DNA from: Roseomonas sp.
GTDB taxonomy: Bacteria > Pseudomonadota > Alphaproteobacteria > Acetobacterales > Acetobacteraceae
DNA length: 8,051 nt
Direction of reading: 5' to 3'
NCBI GenBank assembly: GCA_020249415.1
Contig: JADCFR010000229.1
Coordinates: 1-8,051, forward strand
The position numbers and the translations under genes were made by a program. Positions within the stretch are counted from its first letter, which is position 1. Each line of letters starts with the position of its first letter. Shown one piece after another: positions 1 through 7,052 of this stretch. Under the pieces are notes generated by a model. It saw only the letters and a list, made by a program, of their open reading frames with translations, was not told the DNA's origin and did not search any database.

Positions 1-1448
1 CCCATGCCGCGTTCGATGGTCAGCAAATCCTCCCCGCCATGGGGGTAATTGCTTTCCTGACCAGGTTGGGAAGATGTCCAGCGCGGGGCCTCCAGCGCCT
101 GCTGCGGGTCCATGCCGAAATCCGCGCAGGCGACCAGCAACTGGGTATTCACCTGCACCTGATTGTCAGCCCCCGGCGTGCCGAAGATCAACCAGGGCTT
201 GCCCGCCTTCATCAGCATGGGCGCATTCATGGTGTGGCGCACGCGCTTGCCGGGGGCCAAGGCGTTGGCGTGGCCCTCATCCAAATGCCAATAGCTCATG
301 CGGTTATTGAACAGGATGCCGGTCTCAGCGCCCATCACGCCGGAACCGAAGGCCGAATTGATGGATTGAATGGCGGAAACGGCGTTGCCGTCGTGATCCA
401 CCACGCAGAAATAGGTGGTGTCCGTTTCCTGTGCGCCGCGCACCGGCAGGTTCGCCGCGCGATCCGTGATGGTGGCGGCATGTTCGGCAGCACGTTCGGC
501 AGAAAGCAGCTTATCAAGCGGCGGGCGCGCCTGCCCCGCATGGGCTTCGCGGTCCAGAAAGGCGCGCTTTTTCGCTTCCACCATCAGGTGAATCAACGCC
601 GCACTGCCCCAGCCAAGTGCCGCAAGATCGAAGCGATCCAGAATGCGCGCCATTTGTGCCATGGCGAAGCCCATGGAATTGGGCGGCGTCTGCCGCAATT
701 CAAACCCGCGATAGGGCACGGCGATTGGCGGCGCGATTACCGCTGCAACAGCGGCCAGATCAGCGGCGCGCACCAGGGCGCCCGCCGCTTCAAGATCAGC
801 CGCCAGCATCGCGCACAAGCGGCCCTGATAGAAATCAGCAGGCCCTGCCGAGGCCAAACGCTGCAAAGTCGCCGCCAGGGCGGGCTGCACCAGCATATTT
901 CCCAAACCGGGCGGCTTGCCCTCCGGCAGAAACAGCGCGGCACTCAGCGCATCGGGCGAAAGCCGCGCACCGTTTTCGCCGGCAAAATGGCGGAGCGCAT
1001 GAGTTGCCGCAAAACCATCGCGCGCCGCTTCAATGGCGGGGCCAAAGAGCGCGCCCCAGGGTTTGCTGCCTTCTGCGCCATGCAGCGCGGCAATGCCAGC
1101 CACCATGCCGGGCGTTTGGATGGAAAGCGGGCCATGCACCGGTATGCCGCCCGCCGCGCGGTAATGCGCAATGGTTGCCGCCGCCGGCGCCGCCCCGGTG
1201 CCATTATAGGTGGTACTGACGCCGTTTTTCGCATTCCAGGCATGGTAGAAACCATCACCACCCAGCCCCGACATATGCGGTTCCACCACGCCGAGCGTAA
1301 GCGCAATCGCCACCGCCGCATCAGCGGCATTGCCGCCGGCGCGCAGAATCTCCATCCCCGCCGCTGTTGCCACCGGATGGTTGCTTGCCACCGCGCCGCG
1401 CCGGCCCATGATCAAAGGGCGATGCGCGCGAATGCCTTCATAAGCCAT
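1..1448 (-). CDS. Gamma-glutamyltransferase-family Ntn hydrolase, 3' end outside the window
   Basis: The frame is open from the ATG at 1448 to the window edge, giving 482 residues; the C-terminus is missing, perhaps about 50 residues judging from the family's usual 500-580. Enzymes of this family are proenzymes that self-cleave before a threonine, which becomes the N-terminal nucleophile of the small subunit and hydrolyses or transfers an acyl group from an amide. Visible family marks are NAADAAVA (40-47), GLGGDGF (61-67) and QTPG near 111. DTTYF with VVDHDGN places the predicted nucleophile at Thr344, and S-I-N-S follows at 362-365. No signal peptide is seen, so the enzyme is probably cytoplasmic. 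The residues that bind glutamate in E. coli GGT are mostly not conserved (Arg114 aligns with Thr84, Gln430 with Arg383, Asp433 with Tyr386), so a true glutathione hydrolase role is doubtful. The gene starts 3 bp after the TTT receptor stop codon, which implies co-transcription. Family assignment is firm; the substrate is unknown. Confidence 0.9.
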   Translation of the reverse strand, partial: MAYEGIRAHRPLIMGRRGAVASNHPVATAAGMEILRAGGNAADAAVAIALTLGVVEPHMSGLGGDGFYHAWNAKNGVSTTYNGTGAAPAAATIAHYRAAGGIPVHGPLSIQTPGMVAGIAALHGAEGSKPWGALFGPAIEAARDGFAATHALRHFAGENGARLSPDALSAALFLPEGKPPGLGNMLVQPALAATLQRLASAGPADFYQGRLCAMLAADLEAAGALVRAADLAAVAAVIAPPIAVPYRGFELRQTPPNSMGFAMAQMARILDRFDLAALGWGSAALIHLMVEAKKRAFLDREAHAGQARPPLDKLLSAERAAEHAATITDRAANLPVRGAQETDTTYFCVVDHDGNAVSAIQSINSAFGSGVMGAETGILFNNRMSYWHLDEGHANALAPGKRVRHTMNAPMLMKAGKPWLIFGTPGADNQVQVNTQLLVACADFGMDPQQALEAPRWTSSQPGQESNYPHGGEDLLTIERGM

Positions 1449-1451
1449 GGC

Positions 1452-2402
1452 TCAGCCCCCGAGATTCATGCGCGCGACAATCGGCGCCCAGCGGGTGACT
1501 TCCGCTTGCACATGCGCTGCCGCGGCGGCGGGTGAGGGATCAGGCCAGGTTTCCACACCCGCCGCGGCCAGGCGCTGCTTCACCGCCGGATCGGCAACCG
1601 CGCGTAGTGCTGCGTCACGAATGGGGGCCAGCGCTTCTTCCGGCGTGCCGGGCTTGGCAAACAGCACCTGCCAGGCCGTGACTTCATAGCCAGGCACACC
1701 AACCTGCGCGAGTGCGGGCAGGCCGGGCACCAGATCGGATGGTGTCGCGGAACTGACCGCGAGGCCCCGCACGCGGCCATCGCGCATCAGGGGTGCCAGC
1801 ATGGTGGGGCTATCAATCGTCAGGTTCATCCGCCCGGCGAGCAAATCCTGCACCGCATTGGCCGCAGTGCGATAAGGCACGATGGTGAAGCTGGCGCCGG
1901 AAAGCTGGCGGAACAATTCGCCTGCCAGATGATTCGTCGCCCCTGGATTGGTCGCGCCGTAATTCGCTTCCTCCTTCTTCTGCGACAGCCACGCCATCAG
2001 CGATGCAACATCTCGCGCCGGCACATCCGGATGCACCGCCAGGACAAAGGGCTGCCTGCCCACCAAGGCGAGGGGGATGAAATCCGTCACGGGATCATGC
2101 GGGAAATTCGGATAGACCGCGCGCATCACAGGGTGATTGTTGGTGCCGATGAAAATCGTATTGCCATCGGCGGGCAGGCGATGAAACGCCGCCGCGCCCA
2201 CGGTGCTGCCGGCGCCTGGGATATTCTCCGGCACCACCGGGCGGCCCAACTGGGTTTGCAAGGCATCCGCCAGGATGCGCCCCACCACATCCGTCACGCC
2301 ACCCACACCCACGGGGATGATCATGCGCAAGGGCCGCGCCTGGGCAAGCGCCGGGGCAGCCAAGCCAAGCGCGGCAGCGGAAAGCAGGGAACGACGCAGC
2401 AT
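1452..2402 (-). CDS. TTT (tripartite tricarboxylate transporter) Bug-family periplasmic solute receptor
   Basis: The product has 316 residues, a normal length for the family. It is a periplasmic binding protein of the Bug/TctC type, which captures small carboxylates or related solutes for TctAB-like membrane subunits. A signal peptide spans about residues 1-21 (MLRRSLLSAAALG then a PALAQA end). Family segments are visible in order: IIPVGVGGVTDVVGR (28-42), PENIPGAGSTVGA (58-70), PADGNTIF (77-84), YGATNPGATNHLAGELF (148-164) and VPYRTAANAVQDLLAGRMN (175-193). I chose the ATG at 2402 rather than an in-frame TTG at 2429, because it puts the signal peptide right at the N-terminus and is preceded by GAAAGG about 10 bases upstream. 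No TctA or TctB gene lies in the window, so this is an orphan receptor as far as can be seen. The ligand cannot be read from the sequence. The enzyme gene that follows 3 bp downstream suggests a ligand that is then hydrolysed. Confidence 0.93.
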   Translation of the reverse strand: MLRRSLLSAAALGLAAPALAQARPLRMIIPVGVGGVTDVVGRILADALQTQLGRPVVPENIPGAGSTVGAAAFHRLPADGNTIFIGTNNHPVMRAVYPNFPHDPVTDFIPLALVGRQPFVLAVHPDVPARDVASLMAWLSQKKEEANYGATNPGATNHLAGELFRQLSGASFTIVPYRTAANAVQDLLAGRMNLTIDSPTMLAPLMRDGRVRGLAVSSATPSDLVPGLPALAQVGVPGYEVTAWQVLFAKPGTPEEALAPIRDAALRAVADPAVKQRLAAAGVETWPDPSPAAAAAHVQAEVTRWAPIVARMNLGG

Positions 2403-2533
2403 GGGGGGACGACCTTTCGCTTTTGCCAAACCATAACCCTAGCCTGCCTTGGGCATTCTGCCAGCCCTGCCGCGCTTGGCTTTCCAAGCCTGGGGTTTCG
2501 CGCTTAGCTGACGTTCAAAGCGGGGGACACGAG
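2403..2533. promoter_or_regulatory. Divergent intergenic region with a short inverted repeat
   Basis: These 131 bp separate the minus-strand receptor/hydrolase pair from the plus-strand alpha/beta hydrolase, so promoters for both directions should lie here or overlap the gene starts. I could not find a convincing -35/-10 pair on either strand. The clearest structure is a perfect inverted repeat, GCTTGG-cttt-CCAAGC, at 2474-2489. It could be an operator half-site pair or a small hairpin, but a 6-bp arm is short enough to occur by chance. The role is inferred from gene layout only. Confidence 0.4.
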
Positions 2534-3223
2534 ATGGCGAGCATTGTTCTGATCCACGGGGCCTATCAGGGTGGCTGGATCTGGCGCTTCGTCGCCGAAC
2601 GGCTCCGCTCTGCGGGCCATGATGTGCATGCGCCAACGCTGGATGGCTGCGCGGAACGCCGCCATCAGATGCGCGCCGGCATTGATACCGAAAGCCATGG
2701 CCAGGAAATAGCTGAATATCTCCATTTCCATGATTTGCGCGATGCGGTGCTGGTGGGCACTTCTGCCGGCGGCATGGTGATGGCAGCAGCGGCAGAGCGC
2801 GCACGCGACCGCATCGGCCGCCTGGTGTTCGCCGATGCGCTGGCGCTGATGGATGGGGAGAAGATTCGCGACATCGTCACACGCCCCGCCGCCATCAACA
2901 CCGATATCGCGCTTGGCCCGAGCCGAGAGGATGCGCTGAACAGGCTTTTCCTTGGCATGGAAAGGGGCCTCGCCGAATGGGCGGCGGATCGCATGACGCT
3001 GCATCCGATCAAAACTTTCACGCAGCCGGTGAAGCTGCCAAGCTTCTGGCAGCAATCCTGGAACGCTTCGGTGATCTATTGCCCACAAGCGGCCAATCCC
3101 GGTGAGGCGCATCAGCGCCGCTGCGCCGAAAAACTCGCGGCGCGCTGGCATGTGATTGACACGGGCCATTACCCCATGCTGACCACGCCGGATGAGCTTG
3201 CGCGCATCATCATCTCCGGCTGA
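2534..3223 (+). CDS. Small alpha/beta-fold hydrolase (EstC / hydroxynitrile-lyase-like group)
   Basis: The product has 229 residues and no signal peptide, so it is predicted to be cytoplasmic. It begins directly with the first strand and oxyanion loop, VLIHGAYQGGW (5-15). The nucleophile elbow GTSAGG is at 75-80 (Ser77), and the catalytic histidine lies in TGHYPM (His212). These features and the short chain fit the compact esterase and hydroxynitrile-lyase-like alpha/beta hydrolases. In relatives an Asp usually sits a few residues after the penultimate strand. Here the matching segment, IYCPQAANPGEAHQ (181-194), has Ala at the expected place (about 186), so the acid is not obvious; Glu191 or Asp101 are alternatives. 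The ATG at 2534 is chosen because it places the core strand at the N-terminus, although the ribosome site before it (GGGGGACACGAG) is weak. The last 32 bases overlap the start of glpD, so the two are probably translated together. The substrate is unknown; a link to glycerol esters or phosphodiesters is only a guess from position. Confidence 0.85.
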   Translation: MASIVLIHGAYQGGWIWRFVAERLRSAGHDVHAPTLDGCAERRHQMRAGIDTESHGQEIAEYLHFHDLRDAVLVGTSAGGMVMAAAAERARDRIGRLVFADALALMDGEKIRDIVTRPAAINTDIALGPSREDALNRLFLGMERGLAEWAADRMTLHPIKTFTQPVKLPSFWQQSWNASVIYCPQAANPGEAHQRRCAEKLAARWHVIDTGHYPMLTTPDELARIIISG

Positions 3224-4685
3224 GCCTTACGACCTTGCCGTCATTGGTGGCGGCATCAATGGCGCCGGCATTGCACGCGATGCCGCAGGGCGCGGGCTTT
3301 CCGTTGTCTTGTTCGAAAAAGGCGATCTGGGTGGCGGCACTTCGGCCAATTCCACGAAGCTGATCCATGGTGGCCTGCGTTATCTGGAACATTACGAATT
3401 CCGTCTGGTGCGGGAAGCGCTGATTGAACGCGAAATCCTGCTCGGCATCGCGCCGCATATCATCTGGCCGCTGCGCTTCGTGCTGCCGCATCACCAGGGC
3501 CTCAGGCCCGCCTGGCTGCTGCGGCTTGGGTTGTTCTTGTATGATCATCTGGGCGGGCGGAAACTGCTGCCAGCAACCAAGCGCATTGACCTGACAAGCT
3601 CGCCGCTCGGCGCGCCGCTCAGCCCCGGGCACACCATCGGTTTTGAATATTCCGATTGCTGGGTTGAGGATTCGCGCCTCGTGTTGCTGAATGCCAAGGA
3701 AGCGGCAGAACGCGGTGCGGCCATTCATCCGCGTATGGCGGTGACTGCTGCGCGACGCGATGGCGCGTTATGGCACATCACCGCCGAGGGTCGAGATGGG
3801 CAAGCCGAATTTCACGCCCGGGCCTTGGTGAATGCCGCCGGTCCCTGGGTTGGTGCTGTGCAAGGTTTGGTCATGGGCAGCAACCAGCCGGCGCGGCTCA
3901 GGCTGGTGAAGGGCAGCCACATCGTGCTGCCGCGGCTTTATGATCACGATCGCGCCTATATTTTCCAAAACGCCGATGGCCGCATCATTTTCGCCATCCC
4001 TTATGAGCGTGATTTCACCCTGATCGGCACGACTGATGAGGATCACCCGAACCCTGACGAGCCGCCGCAAATTTCGGAAGGTGAAATCGCCTATCTCTGC
4101 GCCGCCGCATCCGGCTATTTCCGCCAACCCGTCAGGCGCGAAGATATTGTCTGGACCTATTCGGGGCTGCGCCCGCTTTATGATGATGGAGCAAGCAAGG
4201 CACAGGAAGCGACGCGCGATTATGTGCTGAAGCTCGATTCGCCGGCGGGTCAGGCGCCGCTGCTGACGATTTTCGGCGGCAAGATCACCACCTATCGCAA
4301 GCTGGCCGAGGCCGCGCTGGCCGAGCTTCGCCTGAAGCCCGAAAAGGCCGGCTGGACCGCCCATGCGCCTCTGCCAGGCGGGGATTTCGCCCCCGATGGC
4401 TTCGCCGCGCTGCTTGCCGCCTTCCGGCGTGATTTTCCGCTACTGCCTGAGGCGCTTTGCACCCGGCTACTCCGCGCCTATGGCACCCGCGCCTGGCGGA
4501 TTTTCACCCCTGGCCAGGACCCCGGCACGGCCATTGGCGCCGATTTGCACGCCGCCGAACTGGCGTATTTACGGCGGGAGGAATGGGCCGAATCGGCGGA
4601 AGATGTGCTCTGGCGCCGGAGCAAGCTTGGGCTCCGCTTCGATACCGGGGCGCGGGACAGGCTGGCCCGGCTGATGGGGGGCTGA
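3192..4685 (+). CDS. glpD: Aerobic glycerol-3-phosphate dehydrogenase, FAD-dependent
   Basis: The product has 497 residues, against 501 in E. coli GlpD. It oxidises sn-glycerol-3-phosphate to dihydroxyacetone phosphate with FAD and passes the electrons to membrane quinone; the enzyme sits on the inner face of the cytoplasmic membrane. The FAD dinucleotide-binding motif VIGGGINGAG is at 17-26. The hallmark KLIHGGLRYLEHYEF is at 56-70, GFEYSDCWVEDSRLVL at 150-165, KGSHIV at 240-245, WTYSGLRPL at 321-329 (Arg327 is the likely phosphate-contacting arginine) and FGGKITTYRKLAE at 361-373. The C-terminal helical domain with LWRRSKLG (473-480) is intact. The ATG at 3192 lies inside the preceding hydrolase gene (32-bp overlap). 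No other ATG or GTG is available before the FAD motif, so this start is likely, though it lacks a clear ribosome site and translational coupling is plausible. The ugp importer downstream supplies its substrate. No glpK or glpF is seen in the window. Confidence 0.97.
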   Translation: MSLRASSSPAEPYDLAVIGGGINGAGIARDAAGRGLSVVLFEKGDLGGGTSANSTKLIHGGLRYLEHYEFRLVREALIEREILLGIAPHIIWPLRFVLPHHQGLRPAWLLRLGLFLYDHLGGRKLLPATKRIDLTSSPLGAPLSPGHTIGFEYSDCWVEDSRLVLLNAKEAAERGAAIHPRMAVTAARRDGALWHITAEGRDGQAEFHARALVNAAGPWVGAVQGLVMGSNQPARLRLVKGSHIVLPRLYDHDRAYIFQNADGRIIFAIPYERDFTLIGTTDEDHPNPDEPPQISEGEIAYLCAAASGYFRQPVRREDIVWTYSGLRPLYDDGASKAQEATRDYVLKLDSPAGQAPLLTIFGGKITTYRKLAEAALAELRLKPEKAGWTAHAPLPGGDFAPDGFAALLAAFRRDFPLLPEALCTRLLRAYGTRAWRIFTPGQDPGTAIGADLHAAELAYLRREEWAESAEDVLWRRSKLGLRFDTGARDRLARLMGG

Positions 4686-4778
4686 AAAACCCGCAACACA
4701 AGCTTCGCGAAACCGTCTTTTACCTGTAATAAGGGATCAGTATCGGGCAACGATCGCCAACATTGAGGGAGCGAGAAA
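4686..4778 (+). promoter_or_regulatory. glpD-ugpB intergenic region: possible promoter and palindrome; ugpB ribosome site
   Basis: This 93-bp gap is more AT-rich than its surroundings, around 4716-4733. It holds an 8-bp palindrome TTCGCGAA (4704-4711), which shares the TTCG/CGAA arms of GlpR-type operators but lacks the longer spaced symmetry of the E. coli site. A weak -10-like TAATAA is at 4727-4732, with a poor -35 match 17 bases upstream that overlaps the palindrome. GAGGGAG at 4765-4771 is a good Shine-Dalgarno sequence for ugpB. The ribosome site is convincing; the promoter and operator are speculative, and ugpB may simply be transcribed from upstream of glpD. Confidence 0.3.
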
Positions 4779-6116
4779 ATGAATCGTCGTGACATTCTGC
4801 TGGGAACCGGTGGCCTTTTGGCGGCCCCCTTCATTGCGCCATCCGTGCGCGCCCAGGGCCGCACCGAAATCCAGTTCTGGTACGGGCTGGGCGGGGCGCT
4901 GGGGGAACGCGTGGCCGAACAGGTGACGCGCTTCAATGAAAGCCAATCGCGCTTTCGCGTGAACGCCAATTTCCGCGGTTCCTATGTTGAGGTGATGACA
5001 GGCGCCATCGCCGCCTGGCGCGCCGGCACGCCGCCCCATATCGCGCAGGTGTTTGAAGTCGGCACCGCCACCATGATGGCCGCCGGCCCCGCCATCCGCC
5101 CGACGCATGAATTGCTGGGCGAAGTGGGCATTACGCTCGATCCCAAGCGCTATCTGGCCGGGGTGCGCGGCTATTATTCCGATACGCAAGGCCGCCTGGT
5201 TTCCATGCCGCATAACTCATCCTCCGCGGTCATGTGGATCAATCTGGAGGCTTTCGAAAAGGCCGGGCTTTCCACGACCGATCTGCCAAAAACCTGGGCT
5301 GAGATTCGTGCTGCCGCGCAGCGCATCAAGGCGACGAATGCGGCGGAAATCCCGATCAGCACCGCCTGGCCAACCTGGGTGATGTTTGAACAAATGTCAT
5401 CCATGCATGATGTGGGCCTGGCTTCCAAGGCCAATGGCTTTGAGGGCCTGGATGCGGAAATGAACCTCGCCGCGCCAATCTTCACCAAGCATACGAATAT
5501 GCTGCTTGAGATGCAGCGCGAAGGAACATTTGTTTATGGCGGGCGCGATGCTGATGGCTTCGCGAGCTTCCCCGCCGGCAAGGCCGCAATGTCCTTCAAT
5601 TCCTCGGCCGGTCGGGCGCAGGTGCAGCGCGAAGCCAAGTTCCGCTGGGCTTCCGTGATGCTGCCCTATCACGATGATGTGCTGCAATCCCCGCGCAATG
5701 GCGTGATTGGCGGCGCCAGCCTTTGGACGCTGACGGCACGCAACCGTACGGCAGAAGAATATCGCGGGGTCGCGGAATTCTACCGCTTCATCTCGGAAGT
5801 TGAGCAGGACAAGTGGTGGCACCATGTGACGGGTTATGTGCCGCTGACGCTGGCCGCTTATGAGGCTTCGCGCGCTGAAGGCTTCTATGCCCAAAACCCA
5901 GGTGCGGATGCGGCCATCATCCAGCTTTCCCGCGCGGAACCCACACCGAATAGCCAGGGCTTCCGCCTCGGCGGCTTTGTGGAAATCCGCAACATCATCC
6001 AGGAAGAGCTGGAGCGCGGCTTCCAAGGGCAGCAGAATACCGAAACGCTGCTGGCCAATGCCAATCGCCGCGCCAATGTGGTGCTGCGCAATTTTGAACG
6101 CGCCAATCGCCGTTGA
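4779..6116 (+). CDS. ugpB: sn-Glycerol-3-phosphate ABC transporter, periplasmic binding protein
   Basis: The product has 445 residues, against 438 in E. coli UgpB, and resembles it along the whole length. It captures sn-glycerol-3-phosphate (and glycerophosphocholine in some species) in the periplasm and delivers it to UgpAE. Shared segments are EIQFW (30-34), QVFEVGTATMM (90-100), GYYSDTQGRL (131-140), NSSSAV (146-151), IGGASLW (310-316), TGYVPLTLAAYE (351-362), GFYAQNPGADAA (368-379) and FRLGGFVEIR (395-404). Residues matching the ligand contacts described for E. coli UgpB are present: Glu93, Trp197 and Trp200, Gly311-312, Tyr353 and Arg396. The signal peptide spans about residues 1-25 and carries a twin-arginine motif (NRRDILL), so export by Tat rather than Sec is possible. 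A good ribosome site precedes the ATG. A hairpin with a T-run follows the stop codon, before ugpA. Confidence 0.97.
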   Translation: MNRRDILLGTGGLLAAPFIAPSVRAQGRTEIQFWYGLGGALGERVAEQVTRFNESQSRFRVNANFRGSYVEVMTGAIAAWRAGTPPHIAQVFEVGTATMMAAGPAIRPTHELLGEVGITLDPKRYLAGVRGYYSDTQGRLVSMPHNSSSAVMWINLEAFEKAGLSTTDLPKTWAEIRAAAQRIKATNAAEIPISTAWPTWVMFEQMSSMHDVGLASKANGFEGLDAEMNLAAPIFTKHTNMLLEMQREGTFVYGGRDADGFASFPAGKAAMSFNSSAGRAQVQREAKFRWASVMLPYHDDVLQSPRNGVIGGASLWTLTARNRTAEEYRGVAEFYRFISEVEQDKWWHHVTGYVPLTLAAYEASRAEGFYAQNPGADAAIIQLSRAEPTPNSQGFRLGGFVEIRNIIQEELERGFQGQQNTETLLANANRRANVVLRNFERANRR

Positions 6117-6125
6117 TCGCGTAGC

Positions 6126-6158
6126 GGGGCCGCCTTCGTGGTGGCCCCTCCCCTTTTT
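6126..6158 (+). terminator. Terminator-like hairpin between ugpB and ugpA (probable partial terminator or mRNA stabiliser)
   Basis: GGGGCCGCC (6126-6134) pairs with GGTGGCCCC (6140-6148), giving a 9-bp stem with one G-U pair around the loop TTCGT. After TCCCC comes a run of five T at 6154-6158. The T-run begins 5 bases past the stem, so termination is probably incomplete, which fits the downstream permease genes needing to be transcribed. Similar structures after binding-protein genes of ABC operons, such as malE-malF, raise binding-protein levels relative to permeases. That role here is inferred. Confidence 0.6.
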
Positions 6159-6170
6159 GATTGAGGCTCC

Positions 6171-7052
6171 ATGCAGCGCAAGGCGATTTTCAACAATAAG
6201 CTGCTGCCCTATCTGCTGCTGGCGCCGCAGCTTGCCATTACCTTTGTCTTCTTCTTCTGGCCGGCGGGGGAAGCCATTTGGTATTCCTTCATCCGCCAGG
6301 ATGCCTTTGGCATTTCCAAGCAATTCGTCTGGTTTGAGAATTTCACGGATCTTTTTGCGGACCCGCTTTATCATCAGGTCATCATCAATACGGTGATTTT
6401 TTCGGTGGCCGTTACCGTGCTTGCCATGGGTTTGGCGCTTGGCCTCGCGGTGCTGGCGGATCGGCATATTCGTGGCAAGGATGGCTATCGCACCTTGCTG
6501 ATCTGGCCCTATGCGGTCGCGCCTGCCGTTGCCGCCATTCTTTATATCTTTCTGTTCCATCCTGATATCGGGCTGATCGGCCGCGCACTGAAGGCGGCGG
6601 GTGTTGCCTGGAATTATACGCTGAATGGCAATCAGGCCATGCTGGTGGTGGTGCTTGCTGCTGCCTGGAAACAGGTTTCCTATAACTTCCTGTTCTTCCT
6701 GGCCGGGCTGCAATCCATCCCGCGTAGTGTTTTGGAAGCGGCTGCCATTGATGGTGCATCGCCCCTGCATCGCTTCCGTACGGTGATCTTCCCGCTTCTG
6801 TCACCCACCACCTTCTTCCTGCTGGTGATCAACATTACCTATGCCTTCTTTGATACCTTCGGCATTATTGATGCGCTGACCAAGGGCGGGCCGGGCAATG
6901 CCACGCAAACCCTGATCTACCGCGCCTATATTGATGGGCGCGTCAATCTGGATATCGGCTCATCCTCCGCGCAATCGGTCGTGCTGATGATTGCGGTGAT
7001 GGCGCTGACGCTCGTGCAATTCCGCTTCATTGAACGCAAGGTGCATTACTGA
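6171..7052 (+). CDS. ugpA: sn-Glycerol-3-phosphate ABC transporter permease UgpA
   Basis: The product has 293 residues, close to the 295 of E. coli UgpA. It is one half of the inner-membrane channel that pairs with UgpE and is driven by UgpC. Six hydrophobic membrane segments are visible at about 11-31, 72-96, 108-130, 156-179, 212-232 and 266-286. The cytoplasmic EAA loop that docks on the ATPase starts at Glu189 (EAAAIDG, then PLL at 208-210). Near-identical stretches to E. coli UgpA include LAPQ (17-20), FWPAGEA (29-35), [10 protein letters not shown] (113-122), [10 protein letters not shown] (167-176), QSIPRS (181-186) and SSAQSVVLM (265-273). The ATG at 6171 is preceded by GAGG four bases upstream, a short spacing but acceptable. 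The stop codon overlaps the ugpE start by one base. Confidence 0.96.
   Translation: MQRKAIFNNKLLPYLLLAPQLAITFVFFFWPAGEAIWYSFIRQDAFGISKQFVWFENFTDLFADPLYHQVIINTVIFSVAVTVLAMGLALGLAVLADRHIRGKDGYRTLLIWPYAVAPAVAAILYIFLFHPDIGLIGRALKAAGVAWNYTLNGNQAMLVVVLAAAWKQVSYNFLFFLAGLQSIPRSVLEAAAIDGASPLHRFRTVIFPLLSPTTFFLLVINITYAFFDTFGIIDALTKGGPGNATQTLIYRAYIDGRVNLDIGSSSAQSVVLMIAVMALTLVQFRFIERKVHY

Noticed and set aside
39..1535. Plus-strand open frame of 498 codons
   Set aside because: It lies antisense to the whole GGT-family gene and the end of the TTT receptor gene. Its translation is rich in Arg, His and Gln with no recognisable domain, as expected for the mirror of a high-GC gene, while the minus-strand frame matches a known family throughout.
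2403..2429. N-terminal extension of the TTT receptor from a TTG at 2429
   Set aside because: It would add nine polar residues before a good signal peptide and place a GAAAGG ribosome-site candidate inside the gene. The ATG at 2402 is the better start.
2423..2451. TTGCCA (2423-2428) as a -35 box for the alpha/beta hydrolase
   Set aside because: The hexamer is close to consensus, but no acceptable -10 lies 16-18 bases downstream.
4672..4693. Possible terminator after glpD (G-run, A-rich loop, CCC)
   Set aside because: The stem would be only 3-4 bp and no T-run follows it.
5397..6770. Minus-strand open frame of 457 codons across ugpB and ugpA
   Set aside because: It is antisense to two clearly recognised transporter genes and runs through the intergenic hairpin. 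Its composition is low-complexity and gives no family signal, so it is a by-product of GC-rich codon usage.
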